64,000 bases of DNA from JALZKA01 sp963721645. GTDB taxonomy: Bacteria > Actinomycetota > Thermoleophilia > Solirubrobacterales > 70-9. Location: NCBI GenBank assembly GCA_963721645.1, contig CAVRJK010000002.1, positions 1,736,001-1,800,000 of the forward strand. The letters run 5' to 3'. The notes under the pieces are model-generated. The model searched no databases. It was not told the DNA's origin and saw nothing but the letters and a program-made list of their open reading frames with translations. Position 1 is the stretch's first letter. The number at the start of each line of letters is the position of its first letter. Shown here piece by piece: positions 55,066-62,838 of this stretch. The translations under genes and the position numbers were made by a program.

Positions 55066-57233
55066 CGCTCGACGGTGAACTGGCCATAGCGGATCAAGGG
55101 CCTCCCCTCGGCGCCACCACCGGGGTTCGCCGGGACGACCCTTGCCTGGAAGTAGACCGTCGCACCGTCGAATCGCCCCAGCCGACGTGCCACAGACTCG
55201 CGCAACCCAGCCGTGACGGTCTTGCGAATATCGGGCTTGAGTCGTCCGTTCCCAACGCCGATCACACGCGAGTCGAGGCCGAAGGCAGCCGCCGCTGCGT
55301 CGGTCACGCGAAGCTCGACTTCGGCCTTCGCCTCGTCGGCGCAGAGAACCTCGGCGTGCACACCCTTTCTCCTTACGGCCCTGAGGGTCGCAGGAGAGCG
55401 CAGCTGTGGAAAGTCGCACCGAGGGGGCGGGACCTTGACCCGGAATCGGCGCTTTGCCGGAGTCCGGTCGTGCCTCCCTCCCTCGTCGATCGCACGGACA
55501 CGGAAGGTGTGCCCGCCGTCCTCGAGGTTCTTGAGCCGACGCGGGTTTGTGCAAAAGGTGAACTTGGCGCCGTCAAGACTGCACCGGAATTCGGCGTGCG
55601 CTTGAGGACTCGAGAACCCAAACTCGACGGACGTCCTGCGAACTAGCGAGCCTGCGTCCGGTCCAGAATCGATGAAAGTGTCTGGCGGCGCGGCGTCGAC
55701 TCTGAAGGCTCGCACCGCGCGCGTCTCATCCTCCACTCCGTAAATGCTCACGGCCCGCACCTGCAGGGTGATCGAATCGTTGGGCTGCCGATCCAGGGTG
55801 TAGGGGTTCTCACAAGCCTCGGTGCGCTGGACACCGGAGCGGCTCTCGACCGTGCACTCGAAGCTGCTCCGTGGTTCGCTCGATGCAAACCCGAAGGTGG
55901 GAGTCGGATCTCGCGTCGTCGAACCCTCACTTGGGCCTGAGATGACGGATGTCTCCGGGGCCGCCCCGCTGGGATCATTCGCGTCGGAAAGGCGCGCGAG
56001 CGCGGCCACCTGCCGTGAGTGGATTGCCGGGATGCGCGCGGCGTATCCAGCGACAACCTGAGTCGAGCCCCACAGAGCGAGACCGGGCATTGACGCGAAA
56101 GAGCCGGGCCACCTGATCGGCGTCGCACCGCCGAACCCAAAGCTCGGGTCAACGCCTCCTTGGGGCTGAATTCGTGAGACGACGAAATCATCGTTCACGG
56201 TCGAAAAGAGGGTCGTCACACGTCCGGCCGGGTCGAGTTCCAAGTCCTGGACGAAACCGCCGACACCGCCCGGATCCGTCCCGGTGACGGTTCCCGGAAT
56301 CAGGGTCCCGTCATCCGCTACACGCGCCATCTCCGCTCCAGAGGCCAGAAGCGGTGGACTGGACGTGCCCGGTTCGAGCTTTACGAACACACGCCCGCCG
56401 GCAGGAAGACCGAACGTGGCGCCGGCCTCGGTGCCGGGGGTCAGCTCAGACGCCGGCGCGCCCGATCCGGTAAGGCGCTGGATCCCAGGATCGCCGGGAT
56501 TGACGCGGGCTCGCCCCGCCACCCAGACCGATCCGTCGGCGGCGATTTCTATGTCCTCGAGAATGGGAGTGTCCCCAGCTCTGAACTCGATCGGCGCAGG
56601 CTTGCCTCCGGCCCACTCTGCGTCGGGCGACCCGTCCTCGTTGAAGCGATGGATGTCGGCGACGAGCCCCACGTAGTGACCCAGGCCTGCGTACCGCTCC
56701 ACACCAAGTGGCACGATCAGGTCCTGGGACGCGGCCTCTACCTCGAGGTCGCGGATCTCCGTGCTACGGCGATTGGAAATATCTACCCGTCCGAAGCCCT
56801 TATCCGGCGTTCCATCCGGGAGGACCCGGCCAATCTCGGCTCGGCGGGAGAGCGCGTAGGCGACTGACCCGTCGGCATAGAGGGCGATCGCGCTCGGTCG
56901 TCCGAATCTGCTGTTCGCAAGCTCAACAACACCACCATCGCCGAACAATTCGTCGAGGCTCCCGTCGCTGTCGAGCCTGGCCAGAAACCCGGGCCTTCCC
57001 GGAGCTTTGAGGTATCCGCCCACGACGATCTGTCCTGCGTGTGGGCCATCGTCGTGGATCTCGAGCATGCCGTTGATCACGACGGCGTCTTTGATCGGCT
57101 CGGCCAGTCCATCGTCGCCAAAGCTCGGATCGAGGCCGCCTTGCGCCGACGCTACGCCCGGCACACACGCCGCGCCTACGATCGCAGCCACTCCCAGCGC
57201 AACCACCCCCGTGGTAAGCAATCTTCCTGCCAT
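55062..57233 (-). CDS. Secreted delta-60-repeat / Ig-like surface protein
   Basis: The 723-residue product has a Sec signal peptide (MAGRLLTTGVVALGVAAIVGAACVPGVASAQG), then a beta-propeller-like region of about 390 residues with delta-60 motifs (GLDPSFGDDGL, DELFGDGGVV, DKGFGRVDIS, DPSFGFGGA), two Ig-like repeats of about 85 residues (PETSVISGPSEGSTTRDPTPTFGF... and PPDTFIDSGPDAGSLVRRTSVEFGF...CSLDGAKFTFCTNP), and a C-terminal beta domain. Such proteins are abundant in Solirubrobacterales and are thought to act at the cell surface; no enzymatic function is known. Length and layout are normal, with no frameshift despite the damaged region next door. Confidence 0.85.
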   Translation of the reverse strand: MAGRLLTTGVVALGVAAIVGAACVPGVASAQGGLDPSFGDDGLAEPIKDAVVINGMLEIHDDGPHAGQIVVGGYLKAPGRPGFLARLDSDGSLDELFGDGGVVELANSRFGRPSAIALYADGSVAYALSRRAEIGRVLPDGTPDKGFGRVDISNRRSTEIRDLEVEAASQDLIVPLGVERYAGLGHYVGLVADIHRFNEDGSPDAEWAGGKPAPIEFRAGDTPILEDIEIAADGSVWVAGRARVNPGDPGIQRLTGSGAPASELTPGTEAGATFGLPAGGRVFVKLEPGTSSPPLLASGAEMARVADDGTLIPGTVTGTDPGGVGGFVQDLELDPAGRVTTLFSTVNDDFVVSRIQPQGGVDPSFGFGGATPIRWPGSFASMPGLALWGSTQVVAGYAARIPAIHSRQVAALARLSDANDPSGAAPETSVISGPSEGSTTRDPTPTFGFASSEPRSSFECTVESRSGVQRTEACENPYTLDRQPNDSITLQVRAVSIYGVEDETRAVRAFRVDAAPPDTFIDSGPDAGSLVRRTSVEFGFSSPQAHAEFRCSLDGAKFTFCTNPRRLKNLEDGGHTFRVRAIDEGGRHDRTPAKRRFRVKVPPPRCDFPQLRSPATLRAVRRKGVHAEVLCADEAKAEVELRVTDAAAAAFGLDSRVIGVGNGRLKPDIRKTVTAGLRESVARRLGRFDGATVYFQARVVPANPGGGAEGRPLIRYGQFTVER

Positions 57234-57385
57234 GGTCGCAAGCTTGCCGCCCCGAGATGAGCAGTGAGTGAGAGGCGAATGAGACCTTTTCTCACTTTTT
57301 GCCAGGTTTCAGGTACGCGCCGCGTCGCTACGTCGAGGCTGATCAATCGCATCGGAGATACCAACCGGGGTAGACAATCGGCCGA

Positions 57386-58279
57386 TCATCCCGACGTCCC
57401 CGTCGCCTCCGGGTTCAGGTAGACGTCCTTGAGCCAGGCGGGCAGGTGCTCTTTGCTCCCGACGTAGTCGTCCCACTCGTCGCGCATCGTCTCCAACGGG
57501 ACGAGTTGGATGTCGTTCGGCTCAGTCCACCGAACCTTGCTCTGATCTGAGCCGACACGACCGGCGTGACTTCTGGACGAGATCCAGTAGCGGCCGGTCG
57601 CAGCCGTCCATCCGGTCTTCCCCGCGAGGATCCCCGTGTCGTTGACCGGATCCCCGTCGCTTCCGTTGTAGCCATGGTGAGAGCTGGCCCTCTCAGCCAC
57701 GCCGTCGGGACCGATGCGGACGTGAAACGACTCCCAGTCGTCCGGGTGATACGACGCGTCCCCGAACGGCGGGGTTTGCGAGTCCGGGTAGTAGGCCCAG
57801 AACTGGAGGTAGAGATACCCGGCCGAGAGGCCGTCGCAACTCGCCTCTTCGGGCCGCGGAGCGTCAGGGTCCCGGCAGTCGACCGCGTGCGTGAACAGGG
57901 TCACCGGAGCGCCGCCGTTCGTCTCCACCACCCTGCCCGCCGCCGGGCCCTGCGCGCAAGCCACCTCTCGGCATTCGCGCCAGTCGATCGGTAGGGCAAG
58001 CATGCCTTCTTCGTAGTGGAGTAGCGGCACACGCTCTGCCACCAGATCAGCGACCTCGGCTCCGTATGCGGCGGTCAGAGCTGAGGCCTGGCTGTCGCAA
58101 TCCGAGCCGAGATCCAGAGCGCAGGCCAACTTCGCGGTGATCGCCTTCGCCAGGTCAACTCCCGGGACACCGACCCCGCCGGCGACCAGAGCAGCGAACG
58201 CGAGCGAGACGACGAGGACCGTTCCCAGCCACTCGGGGCTCGCCTGACCACGGTCGTCGCGCAGTGGATCGAGTCGCAC
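57386..58279 (-). CDS. TadE/prepilin-like protein with a Vps62-like C-terminal domain
   Basis: The 297-residue protein begins MRLDPLRDDRGQASPEWLGTVLVVSLAFAALVAGG: Gly11 followed by QASPE, a class III prepilin signal with Glu at +5, then one hydrophobic helix. After a Cys-containing linker (KLACALDLGSDCDSQ, DWRECREVACAQ) the C-terminal half has YLYLQFWAYYPDSQTPPF...YHPDDWESFHVRIGPDG...SSHHGYNG, resembling the HxxDWE core of Vps62-family domains. It may be a minor pseudopilin or an anchored surface protein. The segment order is seen directly; the Vps62 assignment is by resemblance. A truncated, diverged copy is at 53462-53839. Confidence 0.78.
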   Translation of the reverse strand: MRLDPLRDDRGQASPEWLGTVLVVSLAFAALVAGGVGVPGVDLAKAITAKLACALDLGSDCDSQASALTAAYGAEVADLVAERVPLLHYEEGMLALPIDWRECREVACAQGPAAGRVVETNGGAPVTLFTHAVDCRDPDAPRPEEASCDGLSAGYLYLQFWAYYPDSQTPPFGDASYHPDDWESFHVRIGPDGVAERASSHHGYNGSDGDPVNDTGILAGKTGWTAATGRYWISSRSHAGRVGSDQSKVRWTEPNDIQLVPLETMRDEWDDYVGSKEHLPAWLKDVYLNPEATGTSG

Positions 58280-58341
58280 ATAAACACGAAGCCCGCGACG
58301 TGTCGCGAGTCACGAACGCTCCGCGCCGGTACGGTGTCGGA

Positions 58342-58590
58342 ATGAGACCTGATCCACCAGAGATGCCGAAGAAGGAAGGAAGGGGCTGGAAGAGCTACGT
58401 GCTCGGCTTCGTCGGGATCGTCCTGGCAATCCTGATCCTCCAGAACCTTCAGGAAGTGGAGGTGCGCTTTCTGTTCGTCACGACCAACATTCCGCTGATC
58501 TTTGCGCTGCTCCTGGTCGGCGCACTCGGGGCTCTGGTCGGCTGGGCAGCGCCTCGCGTTCGCCGCGGCGGCCCTGACCGCAAGGACTGA
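58342..58590 (+). CDS. LapA-domain (DUF1049) small membrane protein
   Basis: The 82-residue protein has two membrane helices (SYVLGFVGIVLAILILQNLQ and IPLIFALLLVGALGALVGW) linked by the LapA signature EVEVRFLFVTTNIPLI, and a basic C-terminus. LapA proteins affect lipopolysaccharide or envelope assembly in Gram-negatives; in Actinobacteria the role is unknown. An (AAGG)3 tract lies in codons 10-14. The copy at 53902 has (AAGG)4 and is out of frame. Confidence 0.85.
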   Translation: MRPDPPEMPKKEGRGWKSYVLGFVGIVLAILILQNLQEVEVRFLFVTTNIPLIFALLLVGALGALVGWAAPRVRRGGPDRKD

Positions 58591-58597
58591 ACCCGCT

Positions 58598-59167
58598 CTA
58601 CGTGCCCGCGTTACAGTCGATTGTCGTCACCACGGGTGGCAGCACTTGGCCGTTCTTCTTTTGGCGCTGGGACGTGTAGGTCATGGACCCGAAGGCGATC
58701 GTCACGGTCTGCACTTCGTCGTCCTCATCCACCTCGAGCACTGATGCCAAGTCAAAATCGTACGTGCGCTGGATCCGACCGAGGCTGTTGCCGCCCTTTT
58801 GCCTGACAACGAGGGTCCCGCTCTGGATGTCTCGATAGGGGTCGGCCGCGATCGCCGCAAGCACCGGCCACGAATCATTCGGATCGGTCTTCACGATCAA
58901 CGGCCGGCACCCGTTCTGAAACCCGACCTTCGACCGGCTGACCTCGATCCAGTTCTTGAACCGGCCTTCTTCGGCGCCGCCCTTGATCATCTCGGTCTGC
59001 CCCTCGCCCGTCGATTCCATCAGCTTCAAAAACGAATCGATGGCATACGTCGGCGCGGCTTCCGCCCGGTCGGCTTGCCGCGTGACGACGCTGGCACCGA
59101 AAGCCAAGAGCGCGCTCAGAACAACGGCAACTGAGGCGCGAACGGCGTAAGGCCTCGAATACTGCAT
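58598..59167 (-). CDS. Exported Hcp-like protein (T6SS tube-protein fold) with Sec signal peptide
   Basis: The 189-residue protein has a signal peptide (RASVAVVLSALLAFGASVVTRQADRAEAAP, cut after AEA) and a domain resembling Hcp: IDSFLKLMESTGEG at the start, then the C-terminal strands TLVVRQKGGNSLGRIQRTYDFDLASVLEVDEDDEVQTVTIAFGSMTYTSQRQKKNG, which follow the Hcp pattern 'LTVRKAGG-PL...Y-I-...-V...E-V-L-F-KV--EY-PQ...G'. There are no other T6SS genes in the window and an actinobacterium should have none, so an Hcp fold reused outside the cell is more likely. A 5'-truncated identical copy is at 54162. Confidence 0.78.
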   Translation of the reverse strand: MQYSRPYAVRASVAVVLSALLAFGASVVTRQADRAEAAPTYAIDSFLKLMESTGEGQTEMIKGGAEEGRFKNWIEVSRSKVGFQNGCRPLIVKTDPNDSWPVLAAIAADPYRDIQSGTLVVRQKGGNSLGRIQRTYDFDLASVLEVDEDDEVQTVTIAFGSMTYTSQRQKKNGQVLPPVVTTIDCNAGT

Positions 59168-59231
59168 GCGACTCCCTCCGGTGGCTGGATGCAGAGCATG
59201 TCGCGACCGCCTGATCAGGGCAACCCCCTAC

Positions 59232-59252
59232 AGGGGTGGACGGACCACCCCT
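59232..59252. promoter_or_regulatory. Inverted repeat upstream of the Hcp-like gene
   Basis: AGGGGTGG and CCACCCCT form a perfect 8-base inverted repeat with a 5-base centre, 65 bases before the Hcp-like start codon. An overlapping CCCCTACAGGGG lies at 59226-59237. Paired CCCCTA/TAGGGG half-sites are typical of NarL/LuxR-type response-regulator operators in Actinobacteria, so this is a candidate operator; it could also be a hairpin. Confidence 0.45.
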
Positions 59253-59320
59253 AGGACGTCGATCGCCGGGCGCTACTCCCCACGGGAGCACTCGGCGCAT
59301 CCATTGACGACCGTCGGCCC

Positions 59321-59980
59321 TCAGTCCTTGTAGTCGTGGGGAGCCTTCACCGCGACACCGACGTAGAGATCGTCCGAAGCATCCAGGCCGGCCCCGACGC
59401 TCTCGATACGGATCGCGAACGTCCCGTTGTACTGGTTGCTCGGCTCGGCGTCGTCGCAGGAGGACTGGAGTCCGGTGAGCGTGCACTGGAGCGGCGTGAA
59501 TGAAGTGGCTCCGATCAGGTTCGGATAGGCGACAACCGAGATTGTGCGGGATTCGCCCGCGCCGAGCGTGCCCCCGCTCGACCAGGCGAAGAGTGAGTCG
59601 ATCTCGACTCCGAGCGGGAGCGCCATATAGACGTCTTCGGGCGCGGCAACGGCCGATGTCCGCCCTGAGATTCCGCCATACAGATCATCGCCTCCGGAAC
59701 CGATGTCCCTGATCTGGGCCGACAATGCTCCACCAAACCGCGAATCGTCCATGCCAATCGAGCCGTCCTCGACGTCGGCGCCGGTCAGACTCTCATCTAG
59801 GACATCGGAGCCCTTCAGGCTCTCAGCTTTGACGTCGGCGCCCTTGACCTCGTCGTTGACGATGTGCTTGGACTTGATCGAATCCTTGGAGACGGCCCAG
59901 GCGGTGCCTCCGAGGGCGATGAAGAGCGCAATCGTCGCGACTACGTTCGAATAGGTCAGTTTCTCGCGAGCCCGTGGCAC
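59321..59980 (-). CDS. Thermoleophilia-type exported protein with N-terminal anchor and pentapeptide-like repeats
   Basis: The 219-residue protein starts (GTG) MPRAREKLTYSNVVATIALFIALGGTAWAVSKDSIKSKHI, a signal-anchor pattern found in large paralogous families in Solirubrobacterales. It is followed by short repeats (KGADVKAESLKGSDVLDESLTGADVEDGSIG) and a beta-rich domain with a disulfide-capable pair (LQCTLTGLQSSCDD). The role is unknown; the location is the cell surface. It is the best lineage marker in the window. It lies 10 bases before the end of pntB on the same strand but is probably a separate unit. Confidence 0.8.
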   Translation of the reverse strand: MPRAREKLTYSNVVATIALFIALGGTAWAVSKDSIKSKHIVNDEVKGADVKAESLKGSDVLDESLTGADVEDGSIGMDDSRFGGALSAQIRDIGSGGDDLYGGISGRTSAVAAPEDVYMALPLGVEIDSLFAWSSGGTLGAGESRTISVVAYPNLIGATSFTPLQCTLTGLQSSCDDAEPSNQYNGTFAIRIESVGAGLDASDDLYVGVAVKAPHDYKD

Positions 59981-59990
59981 GCGACCGACC

Positions 59991-61388
59991 CTATAGGTCT
60001 TCGATTGCTGCGGCGATCTCGCTCGCGGCGGCTTTCGCGTCTGCGAAGAGCATGTCCGTGTTCGGAAGGTAGAAGAGGTCGTTGTCGATACCGGCGAAGC
60101 CGGGCGACATCGAGCGCTTGATCACGATGACCTGCTTTGCCTCCATGGCCTCGATGATCGGCATGCCGGCGATCGGTGAGTCCGGATCGTTCTTCGCCGC
60201 CGGGTTCGTGACGTCGTTGGCGCCGATGATGACCGCGACATCCACTCGAGGCATCTCGGGGTTGATGTCCTCCATCTCGCGCAGCTTCTCGTAGGGCACG
60301 TCCGCCTCGGCCAAGAGCACGTTCATGTGGCCCGGCATGCGGCCCGCGACCGGGTGGATCGCAAAGTTCACATCGACGCCGCGCTTCTCGAGCTGGTTTG
60401 CCATCTCCTTGACGGCGTGCTGGGCCTGGGCGACTGCGAGTCCGTAACCCGGAACGATCACTACAGAATCGGCGTAGGCCATCTTGATCGCGGCGTCCTG
60501 CGCACCGATCGACGTGTGCGGGCGCTCCTCGCCCGGCGCTCCCGATGCGGCCGGCGCGCCGCCGAAGCCGGCGAACAGGATGTTCGGGATCGAGCGGTTC
60601 ATGGCGGTCGCCATCTCCATCGTCAGGATCGTTCCCGAGGAGCCGACCAGCGTGCCGGCGACGATCAGGGAGACGTTGTCGAGGGAGAATCCGGCCGCGG
60701 CCGCCGAGAGTCCGGTCGCTGCGTTCAGAAGTGAGATCACCACCGGCATGTCGGCGCCGCCGATCGGCAGGACGACGAGGTTGCCGAGGAGCGCCGCGCC
60801 GATAAGGACGCCGATAAAGAGGCCTTCGGACGGGTCGTCAGACGAGGCGAGGATCACGCACGCCGCAATCAGCCCGACAAGAAGGAGCGCGTTGATGACC
60901 TGCTGGCCGGGCACCGCGATGGGCTTGGTCGGGATCAGGTCCTGAAGCTTTGCGAAGGCGACGTTGGAGCCCCAGAAGGAGACCGAGCCGATGACAGCCG
61001 CGAAAAGAATCGGAATGAAGGTTTCGAGCTCAAACGCGGTCTCGTGGCGGAACTCGGACCATGCGATGAGCGCCACGGCGCCGCCGCCGACGCCGTTGTA
61101 GAGGGCGACCATCTGCGGCATCTCGGTCATCTGGACCCGGACCGACGCGATGTAGCCGACCGCGGTGCCCACGGCCAGACCGCCGATGATCACGCCCCAG
61201 TTGTCGATGCCGTCCAGGAGCAGCGTCGTGACGACCGCGATCAGCATGCCGACCGCTGCGATCAGGTTGCCGTTCTTTGCGGTGCGCGGATGCGTGCCCT
61301 GCATCAGGCCGAAGATGAAGAGCGAGAACGAGACGATGTAGAGGAGCGTCGCCGCGTCGCCGCCCGGCTCGAACACGCCGCTGATCAC
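59991..61388 (-). CDS. pntB: NAD(P) transhydrogenase subunit beta
   Basis: The NADP(H)-binding and proton-channel subunit of the proton-translocating transhydrogenase, 465 residues. Nine or so membrane helices fill the first 270 residues (LLYIVSFSLFIFGLMQGTHPRTAKNGNLIAAVGMLIAVVTTLL ...), followed by the NADP domain with SVVIVPGYGLAVAQAQHAVKEM, HPVAGRMPGHMNVLLAEADVPYE, VIGANDVTNPAAKNDPDSPIAGMPI and KRSMSPGFAGIDNDLFY. It overlaps the preceding subunit gene by 4 bases. The complex couples NADPH formation from NADH to proton influx. Confidence 0.96.
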   Translation of the reverse strand: MISGVFEPGGDAATLLYIVSFSLFIFGLMQGTHPRTAKNGNLIAAVGMLIAVVTTLLLDGIDNWGVIIGGLAVGTAVGYIASVRVQMTEMPQMVALYNGVGGGAVALIAWSEFRHETAFELETFIPILFAAVIGSVSFWGSNVAFAKLQDLIPTKPIAVPGQQVINALLLVGLIAACVILASSDDPSEGLFIGVLIGAALLGNLVVLPIGGADMPVVISLLNAATGLSAAAAGFSLDNVSLIVAGTLVGSSGTILTMEMATAMNRSIPNILFAGFGGAPAASGAPGEERPHTSIGAQDAAIKMAYADSVVIVPGYGLAVAQAQHAVKEMANQLEKRGVDVNFAIHPVAGRMPGHMNVLLAEADVPYEKLREMEDINPEMPRVDVAVIIGANDVTNPAAKNDPDSPIAGMPIIEAMEAKQVIVIKRSMSPGFAGIDNDLFYLPNTDMLFADAKAAASEIAAAIEDL

Positions 61389-61690
61389 TTGGGCACCTCT
61401 TCCTCAGCGGGCTTCGGCTTGCGGACGAACATGCCGAGCATGCGGTCGGTGACCATGAAGCCGCCCACGATGTTGATCGCGCCGAAGGCGATCGCGATGA
61501 AGGCGATCGTCAGCTCGAGCGCGCCCTCCGCGTATCCGGCGACGATCAGGCCGCCGAGCATGACGATGCCGTGGATCGCGTTGGTCTGCGACATGAGCGG
61601 CGTATGAAGCGTCGCCGGCACCTTCGAGATGACCGAAAAACCGACGAAGGCAGCGAGAACGAAGATCGTGAGCTCGGTTACGACATTCAT
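61385..61690 (-). CDS. pntAB: NAD(P) transhydrogenase subunit alpha, membrane part (alpha-2)
   Basis: The 101-residue membrane subunit has three helices (LTIFVLAAFVGFSVISKVPATLHTPLMSQTNAIHGIVMLGGLIVAGY, LTIAFIAIAFGAINIVGGFMVTDRMLGMF) and the typical end RKPKPAEEEVPK. The separate alpha-1, alpha-2 and beta genes mark the three-subunit form of the enzyme, as in Rhodospirillum and many Actinobacteria. It overlaps the upstream and downstream genes by 4 bases each, so the three are coupled. Confidence 0.95.
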   Translation of the reverse strand: MNVVTELTIFVLAAFVGFSVISKVPATLHTPLMSQTNAIHGIVMLGGLIVAGYAEGALELTIAFIAIAFGAINIVGGFMVTDRMLGMFVRKPKPAEEEVPK

Positions 61691-62796
61691 TTGGCCGTCC
61701 TTTCTCCTCGGACCTCGCCGTCGTGCGTGATGCAGGCGCCGGCGATCACCTCGTCCTCGAAATTCAGGTTGAGTTGCCCGTCCTCGCCGACGAGGAGGCC
61801 CAGAAGGTTCTCGATGTTCTTCGCGTAGAGCTGCGAGGCATGGGCCGCCATGTCGGAGGCCAGGTTCGCGGGCGCGATGATCTTGACGCCGTTGTCCGAG
61901 ACGACGGTCGAGCGGGCCTCGGTCAGCTCGCAGTTGCCGCCGGAGTCGCCGGCCAGATCGATGATCACGGAGCCGGGCTTCATGTTCTCGACAGCCTGGC
62001 GTGTCAAGAGGATCGGCGCGTCCCGGCCCGGGATCTGCGCGGTCGTGATGATCACGTCCTGCTTGCCCGCGTTCTCGGCAAGCGCCTCGCGGACCTGCTC
62101 GTTTTCCTCGTCGGTCAGGGGGCGGGCATAGCCGCCCTCGTCCTCGGCGTCGGGGATGAAGTCAAGCTCGAGCGGCCGGCCGCCAAGCGATGCGATCTGC
62201 TCCCACGCGGCGCGACGGATATCGAAGCCCGAGACGACGGCGCCGAGGCGCTTGGCCGTGGCGATTGCCTGAAGGCCCGCCACTCCGGCACCCAGAACGA
62301 GGACCCGAGCCGGCGAGACCGTGCCGGCGGCGGTCGTCATCATCGGGAAGAAGCGGCCCGCTTCGCGTGCCGCAAGAAGGGTCGCTGCGTAGCCCGCGAC
62401 GTTCGCCTGCGACGAGAGCGCGTCCATCGCCTGGGCGCGGGTGATGCGCGGTACGGCCTCCATGGCGAAGCTGGTCACACCGGCTGACGCGAGCGCCTTG
62501 TTCGTCTCCGCGGAGGTAAGGGGAGCCAGGTGAGCGATCAGGACCTTGCCCCTGCCGACCTTGCCGATCTCGTCGTGGGTGGGCACGGCAACGTGAACGA
62601 CTACGTCGGCGCCCCACGGGTCGCCGATCTCCGCCCCGGCCTCCGTGTAGGAATCGTCGGGGTGACCGGACTCGACGCCGGCGCCGGATTCGACGATCAC
62701 GTCGATCTCCTTGTCGGCCAGCGACTTCACGACATCGGGAATCAGCGCCACACGGCGCTCGCCCTCAGCCGTCTCTTTCGGAACCCCAATCTTCAA
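61687..62796 (-). CDS. pntAA: NAD(P) transhydrogenase subunit alpha, NAD-binding part (alpha-1)
   Basis: The soluble NAD(H)-binding subunit, 369 residues from TTG 62796. It resembles alanine dehydrogenase: MKIGVPKETAEGERRVALIPDVVKSLADK at the start, then VLVLGAGVAGLQAIATAKRLGAVVSGFDIRRAAWEQI (NAD Rossmann motif), QDVIITTAQIPGRDAPILLTRQAVENMKPGSVIIDLAGDSGGNCELTE. The TTG gives the family start; an in-frame GTG 62838, directly after the upstream stop codon, would add 14 residues. It leads the pntAA-pntAB-pntB operon. Confidence 0.93.
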   Translation of the reverse strand: MKIGVPKETAEGERRVALIPDVVKSLADKEIDVIVESGAGVESGHPDDSYTEAGAEIGDPWGADVVVHVAVPTHDEIGKVGRGKVLIAHLAPLTSAETNKALASAGVTSFAMEAVPRITRAQAMDALSSQANVAGYAATLLAAREAGRFFPMMTTAAGTVSPARVLVLGAGVAGLQAIATAKRLGAVVSGFDIRRAAWEQIASLGGRPLELDFIPDAEDEGGYARPLTDEENEQVREALAENAGKQDVIITTAQIPGRDAPILLTRQAVENMKPGSVIIDLAGDSGGNCELTEARSTVVSDNGVKIIAPANLASDMAAHASQLYAKNIENLLGLLVGEDGQLNLNFEDEVIAGACITHDGEVRGERTAK

Positions 62797-62838
62797 AGCG
62801 CGCGAGAGCCTATCCGGCCGCACCCATCCGGTCGTCAC

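Noticed and set aside
58598..59167. Evidence for a type VI secretion system
   Set aside because: Only a single Hcp-like protein is seen, with a Sec signal peptide. No sheath, baseplate, VgrG or ClpV genes are in the window, and the lineage is not expected to have a T6SS.
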